Made by a program: the position numbers and the translations under genes
Shown here: piece after piece, positions 26,063 through 33,930 of the stretch
Layout of the letters: every line of letters starts with the position of its first letter
Numbering within the stretch: position 1 is the stretch's first letter
NCBI GenBank assembly: GCA_023382535.1
Contig: JAHDWA010000011.1
Location: forward strand, 1 to 64,000
Length of the DNA: 64,000 nt
Origin: Anaerolineae bacterium
GTDB lineage: Bacteria > Chloroflexota > Anaerolineae > 4572-78 > J111
Direction: 5' to 3'
The notes under the pieces: model-generated
Database searches by the model: none
Told to the model about the DNA's origin: nothing
The model's input: the letters and a program-made list of their open reading frames with translations, nothing else

Positions 26063-26311
26063 CTAGGCCATCGAGAGCGGCGGCACCGGGCGTGAGGGTC
26101 GTGATGAATGTTTTTGCCTGTTTTCGTTGCAGCGATCCATTTGAGTCTGGTCTACTTTGCTGTGATAGTAGCCCAAAACATAGGCCAAAATAATTGCCCC
26201 CAAGGCCAGGGCTAACCCGGCGATTACAGGCGGGGTCAAAATGAAATTGACTTCAGGCCAGACCAGGCTCAAACTCCAAATGACCACACCCAACCCTATC
26301 CATTTCAACAT
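26063..26311 (-). CDS. Small two-helix membrane protein
   Basis: An 82-residue protein with two hydrophobic segments (GLGVVIWSLSLVWPEV and VIAGLALALGAIILAYVLGYY) and a polar, basic C-terminal tail (MDRCNENRQKHSSRPSRP). The start MLKWIGLG is preceded by AAGGGGG. It starts 42 bases downstream of the BNR-repeat gene stop and is probably co-transcribed. I do not recognise the family; a partner subunit of the BNR protein is possible but unproven. Confidence 0.6.
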   Translation of the reverse strand: MLKWIGLGVVIWSLSLVWPEVNFILTPPVIAGLALALGAIILAYVLGYYHSKVDQTQMDRCNENRQKHSSRPSRPVPPLSMA

Positions 26312-26352
26312 AGTTACCCCCTTCACTTTCTCTTGTCCGTATTTCCTGCCTC

Positions 26353-27576
26353 TCAGGCGAGGGCGCTGACTTGCCGCCGCAGCCACTCAACGCGACCCAG
26401 CAGAACCAGCCCGGCCATGATGAGGGTCAAGACCAGGATAGCCCATTGCAGCCCGTTCGGATTGGCCAAGGGTTGTAACGCAGGTATAGGCATAACCGGC
26501 TGATCTTCAGAAGGCCCACCATAAGGAGTTAAGCCTTTGCTGGTGGCCGCATAGACGACGCCCTGGTTAATGCTCAGTTTCTCGACCACATCTTCGGCCT
26601 CACCCAACTTGGCCCATTGACGTCCCCCGTTCAAGCTCTCATAAACGCTGCCGCCGGCCAGCTTGCTGCCCAAGCCATAGGCCGTTGCCACGACCACCCG
26701 CTCTGGATTTTGCTCATCCACAACCAGGGCAGTGACCCGCAGGGCCACACCCGGAACCATATCCAGACCGGCGCTCAGCGACTCCCAGCTTTGCCCGCCA
26801 TCGGTGGAACGGTAAACGCCACTGGACGGCGTACCGGCATAGATAATCTGCGCGTTGCTGGGGGCGACCGCCAGGCTCACCGGCGTCTCCGGCAGTGCTT
26901 CCAACTTATCCCAATCGCCGCCGGAATTGACATACAAGCCTTTGTTCGTCAAGGCATAAACCCGGCTGTCAGCAGCCACCTGCAAGCCTTTCACGCTGGC
27001 ATCATACAGAGAAACATTACCGACCAGGCTGTAACCATGTCCATCTGAACCCACATCAAAGCGGTAGACACCCTGCCCGGCCGTGCCGACATAGAGCGCT
27101 CCGGGCTGACGAGGATCGGTCGCCAGAGCCGTGACCGCCGGAATCAGGCCATCCGGATTGGTCGGCAGGCTCAGGTAAAATTTGCGCCAGGTTTGGCCGC
27201 CGTCATCACTACGCCACAGGTTGCTGGTGGAAGCAACCGGCCCACCTTCCGAGCCGGCAAAGAGAACCTGTTCATTAATCGGATGGACCACCAGATCGTT
27301 CAAGGGGACCCCCGGACCGGCACTCACCACTTGCCAGGTCAGGCCATCGTCGTTACTGCGATAGATGCCAGCGGCAGATGAATCACTGCGCACGTCGGCA
27401 TAAAGGGTACTGCCCTGGCCAGCGGTTGTCACCACTTGCACCGGCACATCAGACAGGTCGGCCATAGCCATACCCTGAGTTTCGCCTGCCACTAAGGCGG
27501 CGGCAGTACCTAAAGTTAAAATAACGACAAATAGACTAATTCTGATTAACCAGTTCAAAAGTCGTTTCCTGTTCAT
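26353..27576 (-). CDS. Membrane-anchored BNR/sialidase-like propeller protein
   Basis: The 407-residue protein has an N-terminal signal/anchor (IRISLFVVILTLGTAAALVAG), then repeats with Asp-box-like motifs (YRSNDDGLTWQVV, WRSDDGGQTWRKF, YRSTDGGQSWESL, YESLNGGRQWAKL) typical of BNR/VPS10/Ycf48-like propellers, and a C-terminal membrane helix (WAILVLTLIMAGLVLLG) followed by a short basic tail. The Asp boxes are structural and do not show sialidase activity; no catalytic Arg triad is visible. GAGGT precedes the ATG. Confidence 0.78.
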   Translation of the reverse strand: MNRKRLLNWLIRISLFVVILTLGTAAALVAGETQGMAMADLSDVPVQVVTTAGQGSTLYADVRSDSSAAGIYRSNDDGLTWQVVSAGPGVPLNDLVVHPINEQVLFAGSEGGPVASTSNLWRSDDGGQTWRKFYLSLPTNPDGLIPAVTALATDPRQPGALYVGTAGQGVYRFDVGSDGHGYSLVGNVSLYDASVKGLQVAADSRVYALTNKGLYVNSGGDWDKLEALPETPVSLAVAPSNAQIIYAGTPSSGVYRSTDGGQSWESLSAGLDMVPGVALRVTALVVDEQNPERVVVATAYGLGSKLAGGSVYESLNGGRQWAKLGEAEDVVEKLSINQGVVYAATSKGLTPYGGPSEDQPVMPIPALQPLANPNGLQWAILVLTLIMAGLVLLGRVEWLRRQVSALA

Positions 27577-27914
27577 CTTGTCACCTCTTTCTGCGGATGG
27601 TCCGGCCTGCTGAGTCGACCAGGCTATCTCTCCTTACGCTAATTTATACCGCTCGGCCCAGAAAAACTTCACTTTTTGTTAAATTTAATTCCGAGATTGA
27701 TTATACCAGCTCTTGGGTGAGAAAAATGGGTGCTGAAGCAGTTAGCAACCGGCAGGAGAGGGACTGGAAACCGTCGCTGACCTGTCGCGTTTCCCAATTA
27801 CTTCGTCGGAGGATTGCTATCCCGACGCGGACCCCTTGTAAAATGTTCCAAAGCTATCTCATGTTATCAAATTTCAAGTGAGTTTACATCGGCGTAAAGA
27901 CCCATAGCCGTTAA
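27577..27914. other. Non-coding gap upstream of the BNR gene
   Basis: A TATAAA on the minus strand (27643-27648) about 68 bases before the BNR start may be its -10. A 94-codon plus-strand frame lies here but has no domain, no ribosome-binding site and mixed composition, so it is not called. No gene remnant was recognised. Confidence 0.4.
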
Positions 27915-27942
27915 CAAAAAAGACCGTCTCAAGGACGGTCTT
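27915..27942 (-). terminator. Intrinsic terminator of the Trypco1 operon
   Basis: AAGACCGTC / GACGGTCTT (nine-base perfect stem, five-base loop) followed on the minus strand by TTTTTT. It lies about 70 bases past the last gene of the minus-strand operon. Confidence 0.85.
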
Positions 27943-28010
27943 CATTTACATCAAATGACGGATGAACTACAACAAATGACGTAGAGGCATATTGGGAAAA
28001 GGAACCTCAA

Positions 28011-28469
28011 TTAAACAGAAGCAGTTAGGTCACGGAGAGCTTCATATAATGATTTGTAGGTTTTGACTTTTTGAAATTCGCGGCGGCCTTCTTCGGTTTC
28101 AAAGTTGGGCGTGCCGTACATGGCTTTCCAGCCGGTATCCACCCGCATGAGGGTTAAATTCCCTCCATATTTTTGCTCAGCCGTAGTTTCGGCCTGGCGC
28201 ATCAACTGAGCCAGCCGGGGCGCTTTTTCAGCGGCCGCTTGTAAATCGGAGGTGGTCCAGATATCGGGTTCTCGCGCTAACAGCCAGACATCGCGGGCAA
28301 TGTCGAATTGCATCCCCAGGAGCCGGCCATTTGGCGACACCAGCCAATTAGAGCGCTCTTCCGACTCGTGGAGCTGCCACAATCCGGTGGTATCATTGAA
28401 CGAAGCTTCTACCAGGACGTTTCCATCCAGGAGATAGGTTTGCCCTTCTTTCAGTTCTAGCTCGGCCAT
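28011..28469 (-). CDS. Uncharacterised 152-residue protein, third gene of the Trypco1 operon
   Basis: A soluble, acidic protein without signal peptide or membrane helix. The N-terminal half looks like beta-strands (YLLDGNVLVEASFNDTTG; WLVSPNGRLLGMQFD) and the C-terminal half like helices (LQAAAEKAPRLAQLMRQAET; KTYKSLYEALRDL). I do not recognise the family. GGAGGT precedes the ATG, and it starts 32 bases after the Trypco1-like gene. A terminator follows, so it closes the operon. Co-occurrence with the Trypco1-like gene suggests a shared pathway. Confidence 0.7.
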   Translation of the reverse strand: MAELELKEGQTYLLDGNVLVEASFNDTTGLWQLHESEERSNWLVSPNGRLLGMQFDIARDVWLLAREPDIWTTSDLQAAAEKAPRLAQLMRQAETTAEQKYGGNLTLMRVDTGWKAMYGTPNFETEEGRREFQKVKTYKSLYEALRDLTASV

Positions 28470-28501
28470 GGTTAAATTACCTCCGTGAAGCTAAATTAGA
28501 T

Positions 28502-28858
28502 TTATTTTTTCTCATCTTTTGATTCTGGTTCAACTTGCTTCCAGCTTAACGACACTTTGAAGTGCGCATCGCCCAGAGATTTAGCAATCATAGCGCCCGC
28601 TTCGGCATCAATTTTGATGGCAAAATCAATCGAAGCGGTGCTGGGCAAAGTATCTAACCCCTGCAAAGTCTCAATCATACCATTGGCGCAGACCTGGACA
28701 GTATGTAAGGTTTGGTCGTAGGCGTCCTTTACCCCCTCATGCGAAACATTGGCCGGCGAAGCCGGACGGGTAAAACCGGCGGCGACTTTTGAGGCGGCCT
28801 CAACTTCTATCTTGATGGTGGCTCCGTCCTTTGTTTGAGTTTCAATATACTCAGCCAT
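28502..28858 (-). CDS. Trypco1-domain (trypsin-co-occurring domain 1) protein
   Basis: A 118-residue protein that fits the whole Trypco1 / CU044_2847 pattern as I recall it: an N-terminal strand with TIKIEVEA, a central helix with many polar residues (VKDAYDQTLHTVQVCANGMIETLQGL), then SIDFAIKIDAEAGAMIAKSL and the closing AHFKVSLSWK. In comparative genomics this small domain is linked to trypsin-like proteases and effector-associated modules of predicted immunity or signalling systems. No protease is encoded here, which is unusual. A hairpin with a U-rich tail separates it from the upstream membrane-protein gene. Confidence 0.72.
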   Translation of the reverse strand: MAEYIETQTKDGATIKIEVEAASKVAAGFTRPASPANVSHEGVKDAYDQTLHTVQVCANGMIETLQGLDTLPSTASIDFAIKIDAEAGAMIAKSLGDAHFKVSLSWKQVEPESKDEKK

Positions 28859-28904
28859 ACCCTAAAATTTCCTCCAATTTTTGTAGATTTACTTCGGTTC
28901 GAGA

Positions 28905-28939
28905 GGTAAAGAAAAGCCGAGGAGGCATCCTGCGGCTTT
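28905..28939 (-). terminator. Intercistronic terminator or attenuator before the Trypco1 gene
   Basis: On the minus strand AAAGCCG-C-AGGA pairs with TCCT-CGGCTTT around TGCC, followed by TTTTCTTT. The stem has eleven pairs with one bulge. It sits inside the operon and may lower expression of the two small genes. Confidence 0.7.
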
Positions 28940-28970
28940 CGCTCATTCGGCTTAAGATTTATTGGGATGA

Positions 28971-30716
28971 TCAGCCTGGTCTGACACTTTCCGGCGATCT
29001 ATCCGAATCTTCCGGGGCGATTTTTTGGACCAAATTGTCAATCAACTGGTAAACTACCCGTTGGCGGAAGCCGGCAATAAAACCGATGACCATTTGCAGG
29101 ATTACCGTAATGGTTGAGTCTGCCGCGTTTGAATTAAACGTGAGGAAGCCCGCCGTAATGATGAGATGGGTCACCGCTCCCAGCATAAAGCCCATAATCG
29201 GCTGAACCAGATAATACATGATGTACTGGCGGTCAAAATTTTGCTTGACCGCCACCCGCCAGTAAAGACTGTACAGAATGCCGATGATCCCCCCAATTCC
29301 TCCGGCCAGGGCAGAATACCAGGCCGCGCTGGCGGCAGCCAAACCACCACTCTGGCCAGCAATACCTTGAATCACGCTGTTGATATTTCCGGTAAAAACA
29401 ATAGCGGTAATAAAGAAGGCTAACCAGACCACGGCATAAAAGAAAACAAATGAGCCCCAACTGTAAGACCAGCGTTTGAGATTTCGCCGGCGTACGAGCA
29501 TGGTTTTAACCATAGCCACCCGGTACAGGGCTTCGTCATACTGGCGAATATCCTCCAGCACATACTCCTGGGCTTCTTTAAGAATCTTTAAGGCAAAGGA
29601 TGCATCCTCTGTGTTGTCGCTCAATTCATTAGAGACGACTTCGTACAAGCGCTCAATTTCCTGATCCAAGGCGTCGCGCCGTTCTTTACCCAGGTAACGC
29701 TCAATCTTTTCACTCAGCAGGTCATCCTTAGCCACTTCGGCCCGCTCCGCCAGTTGGAGCGTACCGGAAGCGTACTCATAATCTTGAGGCAAAAATGCCT
29801 GCGCGCTAACCGGGCCGGCCTGGGCCAATATTCCCCCAATTGACTCAATTACCGGAGGGGGAGGCGGAGGAGCGACCGGGGACGGGGCCGGCGTTACGGA
29901 AGTGGAAACAGTAACCGGTGGTGGGGCCGGTGTATAGGTCGGCGGTGGGGTATACGTGGTAGTTACCGTTGTAGTCACAGGCGGAGGTTCAGGCAAAGGC
30001 CGCTCGAGCGGCGTTTCGGCAACCGGGGCAGGAGGCGGTACGGTTTCAACCGGATTGGGTTCAGGGATCGGCACCGGCGGGGGAGCCGGACTTACCGGTG
30101 CTGATTCGACCGGGGCCGGAGGAGGTGACACATCAGGAGGTGGCGGGGGAGCAGGAACAACTCCAGCAGGTGACGGAGCAGCTTCTTCTCCTGCCAGGCC
30201 GGAGAGATCATTGTCATCCATCGAGTCTGGCACCTCACTGTCAACGGTGCCGGCTACAGGTGGTGGGGCTGAAGGGGGCACAGGCATGGTCAAATCGGTG
30301 GGCGGGGTTTCCATAGCTACTGGCAAACCCAATTCATCAACTTCAACTGATCCCGTACGGGTCGCAGCCAATCGCGAGGGCGGGGCTTCCATCGCCACAG
30401 GTAAGCCGAGTTCATCTGTCTCAACCGCCGAAGTCACAACTACATCATGATCCGCTTCATTAACCGGTAATGATTCAGAAGCGGCAGAAATATTAACCAC
30501 AGAATTGGTCAGAGTGTCTTTATTTTCGGCGGCCATACTTTTTTCCTCAGTTTTGGGTTGATTTATTTTTGATTCAGAGCTACCAGAGGCTGAGGTAACG
30601 CGGGCCTTTGAGGCGGCTGGTCCTCCAAATAAGACATCAATTCCTTGGCCCTTTTTTTCTGTCAACCCCAAGGTTTCTGACCCTTTGTCTTTCAGGCTAA
30701 CCCGCTTTCTTGCCAT
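28971..30716 (-). CDS. Pro-rich, disordered N-terminus plus four-helix membrane domain
   Basis: The 581-residue protein opens with a basic, Lys-rich segment and a Pro/Val/Thr-rich disordered region of about 280 residues containing two copies of DELGLPVAMEAPP-like sequence (residues near 90 and 120). A coiled coil (LLSEKIERYLGKERRDALDQ) leads to a membrane domain with about four helices (SWGSFVFFYAVVWLAFFITA; AAWYSALAGGIGGIIGILYS; IMGFMLGAVTHLIITAGFL; a final VILQMVIGFIAGF). No enzyme motif was seen. GGAGG supports the ATG. It is the first gene of the Trypco1 operon, under two tandem promoters. Membrane scaffold or effector is conjecture. Confidence 0.7.
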   Translation of the reverse strand: MARKRVSLKDKGSETLGLTEKKGQGIDVLFGGPAASKARVTSASGSSESKINQPKTEEKSMAAENKDTLTNSVVNISAASESLPVNEADHDVVVTSAVETDELGLPVAMEAPPSRLAATRTGSVEVDELGLPVAMETPPTDLTMPVPPSAPPPVAGTVDSEVPDSMDDNDLSGLAGEEAAPSPAGVVPAPPPPPDVSPPPAPVESAPVSPAPPPVPIPEPNPVETVPPPAPVAETPLERPLPEPPPVTTTVTTTYTPPPTYTPAPPPVTVSTSVTPAPSPVAPPPPPPVIESIGGILAQAGPVSAQAFLPQDYEYASGTLQLAERAEVAKDDLLSEKIERYLGKERRDALDQEIERLYEVVSNELSDNTEDASFALKILKEAQEYVLEDIRQYDEALYRVAMVKTMLVRRRNLKRWSYSWGSFVFFYAVVWLAFFITAIVFTGNINSVIQGIAGQSGGLAAASAAWYSALAGGIGGIIGILYSLYWRVAVKQNFDRQYIMYYLVQPIMGFMLGAVTHLIITAGFLTFNSNAADSTITVILQMVIGFIAGFRQRVVYQLIDNLVQKIAPEDSDRSPESVRPG

Positions 30717-30818
30717 TAACGGTTACCTCCACAAGTTTTACCCTTGATTATTTGGATTATCGCGATGACCGGGATCTCTTCTCACACAACCAGGAGTCCT
30801 GTTTATTAAACTTTCTCT

Positions 30819-30847
30819 ATTATATCACAAATAAATTCTGCCGTCAC
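30819..30847 (-). promoter_or_regulatory. Promoter P1 (extended -10) of the Trypco1 operon
   Basis: On the minus strand GTGACG (30842-30847), 17 bases, TATAAT (30819-30824) with TGA giving an extended -10 (TGnTATAAT). Confidence 0.7.
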
Positions 30848-30875
30848 CCACAATCCTTATGTTAAACACCTCTCC

Positions 30876-30904
30876 ATTATACCACAAATAAATCTGGGCG
30901 TCAT
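30876..30904 (-). promoter_or_regulatory. Promoter P2 (extended -10), duplicate of P1
   Basis: On the minus strand ATGACG (30899-30904), 17 bases, TATAAT (30876-30881) with TGG giving an extended -10. The surrounding CAGA(A/T)TTTATTTGTG sequence is shared with P1, so the promoter unit of about 57 bases is duplicated. Confidence 0.7.
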
Positions 30905-30927
30905 CTTGAGACCTCTTTATTTTAAAG

Positions 30928-30951
30928 AAAAAAAGCCACCTTTCAAGTGGC
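30928..30951 (-). terminator. Terminator downstream of the CheY-like gene
   Basis: GCCAC / GTGGC stem followed on the minus strand by TTTTTTTCTTT. It lies about 210 bases after the CheY-like stop and just before P2 of the next operon. Confidence 0.6.
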
Positions 30952-30971
30952 CAAGCAAGTTACGTGCGTCT

Positions 30972-31002
30972 TCGCGTTCCCAAACTAAGATTGGGAACGC
31001 GA
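30972..31002. repeat. Perfect hairpin TCGCGTTCCCAA (REP-like)
   Basis: Twelve-base perfect arms (30972-30983, 30991-31002) around a seven-base loop. It shares the GTTCCCAA core with 23486-23516. Confidence 0.65.
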
Positions 31003-31055
31003 GGACGGTGTCAGCAATTTAAATTCCATCTAAGAGAACCTACCAGGGTTTTGCC

Positions 31056-31161
31056 TCAATCCCAAGTAGCAAACAACTGTGGATACAACTCCTTGCCTTT
31101 GCTTTTAAACATGATGGAAAAAGTTCTGCCAGCCGTCTGAAACAACAACTCGGCAAAGCGG
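31056..31161 (-). other. Remainder of the gap: short open frame ending FATWD, unassigned
   Basis: On the minus strand an open frame reads APISRFAELLFQTAG and ends KELYPQLFATWD at a TGA (31056-31058). It extends backwards into the CheY-like gene in another frame and has no start with a ribosome-binding site. It could be the tail of a lost gene, but I do not recognise it. Confidence 0.2.
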
Positions 31162-31548
31162 CTAATGGGCGCTATTTGAATTTTCTTTGAGCGCACTGTA
31201 GCGGGTTATTTCCCGCCGCAAGTCTGAAACTCCAACCGGCTTCTGCATGTAGCCATCACAACCAGCCGCCAGGCAGCGCTCTTTATCACCTTTCATCGCA
31301 TTCGCCGTCAAGGCAATCACTGGAATGTGGGCCAGGCGTGGATTTTGTTTCATTTTGGCGGTTGTCTCCAGGCCATCCATGCCGGGGATGTTCACATCCA
31401 TCAGAATTAAATCTGGAGTTCTTTCAGCGGCGATGACCAGACTATCCATACCTGTTTCGGCTTCCAGCATCTCGTGCCCCATGGACTCAATAACACGCCG
31501 CACGAATAGTTTGTTTTCAAAATTGTCTTCTACATACAAAATCAACAT
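31162..31548 (-). CDS. Stand-alone CheY-like response regulator
   Basis: A 128-residue receiver domain with nothing attached. Acidic pocket Glu7/Asp8, phospho-acceptor Asp51 in LILMDVNIPGMDG, Thr in IALTANAM and Lys in MQKPVGVSDL are all present, so it should accept phosphate. The longer frame from 31584 adds 12 residues before the first beta-strand, so the ATG at 31548 (GGAGGA upstream) is preferred. It is the last gene of the signalling island and a likely phosphorylation target of the Cache-HAMP-GAF kinase encoded at 33931. The wording AxTANAMxGDxExCLAAGCDGYxxKP is typical of receivers from hybrid kinases. Confidence 0.92.
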   Translation of the reverse strand: MLILYVEDNFENKLFVRRVIESMGHEMLEAETGMDSLVIAAERTPDLILMDVNIPGMDGLETTAKMKQNPRLAHIPVIALTANAMKGDKERCLAAGCDGYMQKPVGVSDLRREITRYSALKENSNSAH

Positions 31549-31679
31549 TTTAATTAAGTTCCTCCTGTTAGAAAGTAACTTCAAGGTAGTATTTTAGTGT
31601 TTGTCGCTACGTTAGAATTATGCGTAGCGCCCCCCTGCTTTTTGATACTTTGCTGGTAAAGGCATCGCCAGGGATATCA

Positions 31680-33848
31680 TTAACTTAATTGAGATTTAAT
31701 GTGCGCTACCAGTTTCTCCCGGTCCAACTTTCCTTTTTGCCACATCGAAGAAACGTGGTTGGATATGAGCAATTGCCTTTCCGCTTCTGTTAATTCTTTG
31801 GAGGTAATGACAATAACTGGAATGGTATCCAATTTTTTATCCCGTTTTAATTCTTCCAGGATTTGAAAGCCGCTCATATCCGGGATGATTAAATCCAACA
31901 CAATCAAATGAGGTTCTTCTTCTTTGATTACTTTAATAGCTTCCCGGCCTACCTGCACTTGCTTGATAACCAGGGGCCGGCTTGTTTGTAAAATCCGGCT
32001 AATCAAGCGCGCATCCATGGGGTTATCTTCAACCAGAACTACTTTCTTGACCTCGGCCAAGGCCGTATTTGGTTCGGCCACTAATCCCACCTGTTGGGCC
32101 ACAATTTCTTTGGTCTCTTCACGCTCACGGTGGGGACGGGCAGGGGGGGGGTTATCGTCCTCGCTGCTTGACAGCGTATCTACCACATGCTCCACCAAAT
32201 CCTGAGTCGAGAAGGAGCCTTTAAGCCAAATTGAAGCAGTTTGACCGGCCAGGCGAGCTTCATCCTCTGGGGTTAAATCTTTGGCTGAGACAACAATGAC
32301 CGGAATTTTAGCCGTGAGTGGATCTTTTTTCAGCTCTTCCAGCAAAGCAAACCCATCCATTTCGGGCATGGTTAAATCACTCACGACCAAATCGGGCAAA
32401 CGATCTCTGATGATTTGCAGACCCTCAAGGGCACTGTTAGCTTCAAAAACCCGGTACGGTTTTTTGGCTTGCAGCAGGCGGCGAATGAGGCGGCTATCCA
32501 TCGGGTTGTCGTCAATAACCACAATGGTAGTTACTTGCTCATCCAGCCGTTTGAGTGCTGCTCCTAACCCATCAACCGGAACCGCTGAAGCAATCGCCGA
32601 ATGAGAGAGACGGACATCCAGCAAATTCTCCTCATCCATAATATATTTTTCAACCGGAAATGTGTGACCGGAGCAATTGACGACGACGATTTCATCGGGC
32701 TTAATGATCCCTTGCTCCATCAACTTATCCAGCCCGGCAAAAGCAACCGCAGTAGCCGGCTCGACCGAAATACCCTCTGTTTTAGCCAGCAGCCGCATAG
32801 CGGCAAAGGCTTCTTCATCCGTTACATCTACCATGAAACCGCCATAAGTTTGGCTGGCTTTATATAGCAGTTCATACGCCATGCCGGGATCACCAGTAGC
32901 CAAAACAGTTATTCGGGTTTCAGGGATTACTGGGCTGGCCTTGGGTTTACCGGCGGCAAAAGCTTGCACCATTGGCGAACAGCCTGCTACCTGAATTGTG
33001 CCGATTTTGGGCACTCGATCAATTAAGCCCATCCGGTAAAGTTCTTCAAAACCCTTGAGCACCCCCAGCGGTCCAATCCCGCCGCTAACCGCCTGGATAA
33101 ACCAATCAGGAGCTTTCCAAAAGCTCTCCCCCTTTTCAAAGGAGGGGGTAAGCTGGCGCGCCAGTTCCGCAGCAATTTCAAAAGCAATAGTTTTCATACT
33201 TTCTTTGCCGGGAACAGCTTTGGCGCCTTTATCAAAATGGATCTTCCGCCGCGCCGCAAAGTCGGCCGCCACCTTCTTGGCCTGATCATACGTGCCTGTC
33301 ACTTTAACCACTTCGGCGCCATAAAGGGCAGCTTCACGCATTTTGTCGGCCATCACCAGGCTGGTCAGGAAAATCCAGAGCTTAACATCGGCGCGAGCGC
33401 AATAGGCGGCATAGGCCGCTGCTGCGTTTCCGGTCGAAGCCAGGACACACTCTTGAATGCCGGCTTCTCGCATAGCTGTGACCGCCACAGAGGCTTGCCT
33501 GTCCTTAAAGGAAATGGTCGGCGATTGGCGTTCATCCTTGATAAAGATGGCCGGATGGTCCAGCCGCTTTTGCAGTTTAACCGCTCTGAGCAGCGGCGAC
33601 TGGCCTTCACCCATCGTGATAATCTGTTCAGGATCAAGAACTGGCAAAAGTTCGATGTAACGCCACAATGAATTGACCCGGCCCCGCAAGCCATTCCGCC
33701 AGATTTCCGCCACCGCGTCGTAGTCATACTTGGCGTCGAGCCAGACCCCTTTGCAGGCCGGACAGCGATCCAATCCCGGATGAAAGTCCATCTCGTGGCC
33801 ACATTCTAAACATCTTACCCCAGTGAGATAAGATCTCAAGCTTGTCAT
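31680..33848 (-). CDS. Threonine-synthase-like PLP enzyme fused to two receiver domains
   Basis: The 722-residue protein combines a zinc ribbon (Cys13, Cys16, Cys29, Cys32), a PLP fold-type II domain of threonine-synthase type, and two tandem CheY-like receivers. PLP Lys115 sits in ISFKDRQAS, and the phosphate-cradle loop is STGNAAAAYAAY. Receiver 1 (about 440-560) has Asp446-Asp447, acceptor Asp491 and Lys543. Receiver 2 (about 600-720) has Glu607-Asp608 and acceptor Asp652. Threonine synthase converts phosphohomoserine to threonine; whether this paralogue keeps that activity is unknown. Gene location beside a histidine kinase and a CheY protein suggests phosphorylation-controlled metabolism. 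GAGG precedes the ATG. The reading frame is continuous, with a charged linker between receivers, so a stop-codon error is unlikely. Confidence 0.9.
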   Translation of the reverse strand: MTSLRSYLTGVRCLECGHEMDFHPGLDRCPACKGVWLDAKYDYDAVAEIWRNGLRGRVNSLWRYIELLPVLDPEQIITMGEGQSPLLRAVKLQKRLDHPAIFIKDERQSPTISFKDRQASVAVTAMREAGIQECVLASTGNAAAAYAAYCARADVKLWIFLTSLVMADKMREAALYGAEVVKVTGTYDQAKKVAADFAARRKIHFDKGAKAVPGKESMKTIAFEIAAELARQLTPSFEKGESFWKAPDWFIQAVSGGIGPLGVLKGFEELYRMGLIDRVPKIGTIQVAGCSPMVQAFAAGKPKASPVIPETRITVLATGDPGMAYELLYKASQTYGGFMVDVTDEEAFAAMRLLAKTEGISVEPATAVAFAGLDKLMEQGIIKPDEIVVVNCSGHTFPVEKYIMDEENLLDVRLSHSAIASAVPVDGLGAALKRLDEQVTTIVVIDDNPMDSRLIRRLLQAKKPYRVFEANSALEGLQIIRDRLPDLVVSDLTMPEMDGFALLEELKKDPLTAKIPVIVVSAKDLTPEDEARLAGQTASIWLKGSFSTQDLVEHVVDTLSSSEDDNPPPARPHREREETKEIVAQQVGLVAEPNTALAEVKKVVLVEDNPMDARLISRILQTSRPLVIKQVQVGREAIKVIKEEEPHLIVLDLIIPDMSGFQILEELKRDKKLDTIPVIVITSKELTEAERQLLISNHVSSMWQKGKLDREKLVAHIKSQLS

Positions 33849-33930
33849 TTATTTGCCTCGATTAATAGTTATTAGATATGCTTGCATCTGACGGCGGTCG
33901 GGCAGTCTGCGCTTTTAAGAAAGAAATGCC

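Noticed and set aside
27597..27881. Open frame of 94 codons on the plus strand
   Set aside because: No ribosome-binding site, no recognisable domain, composition unlike neighbours, and it overlaps the likely promoter of the BNR gene.
29956..30450. Gly/Thr/Ser-rich open frame on the plus strand
   Set aside because: It is antisense to the Pro/Val-rich disordered region of the membrane protein and only mirrors its composition.
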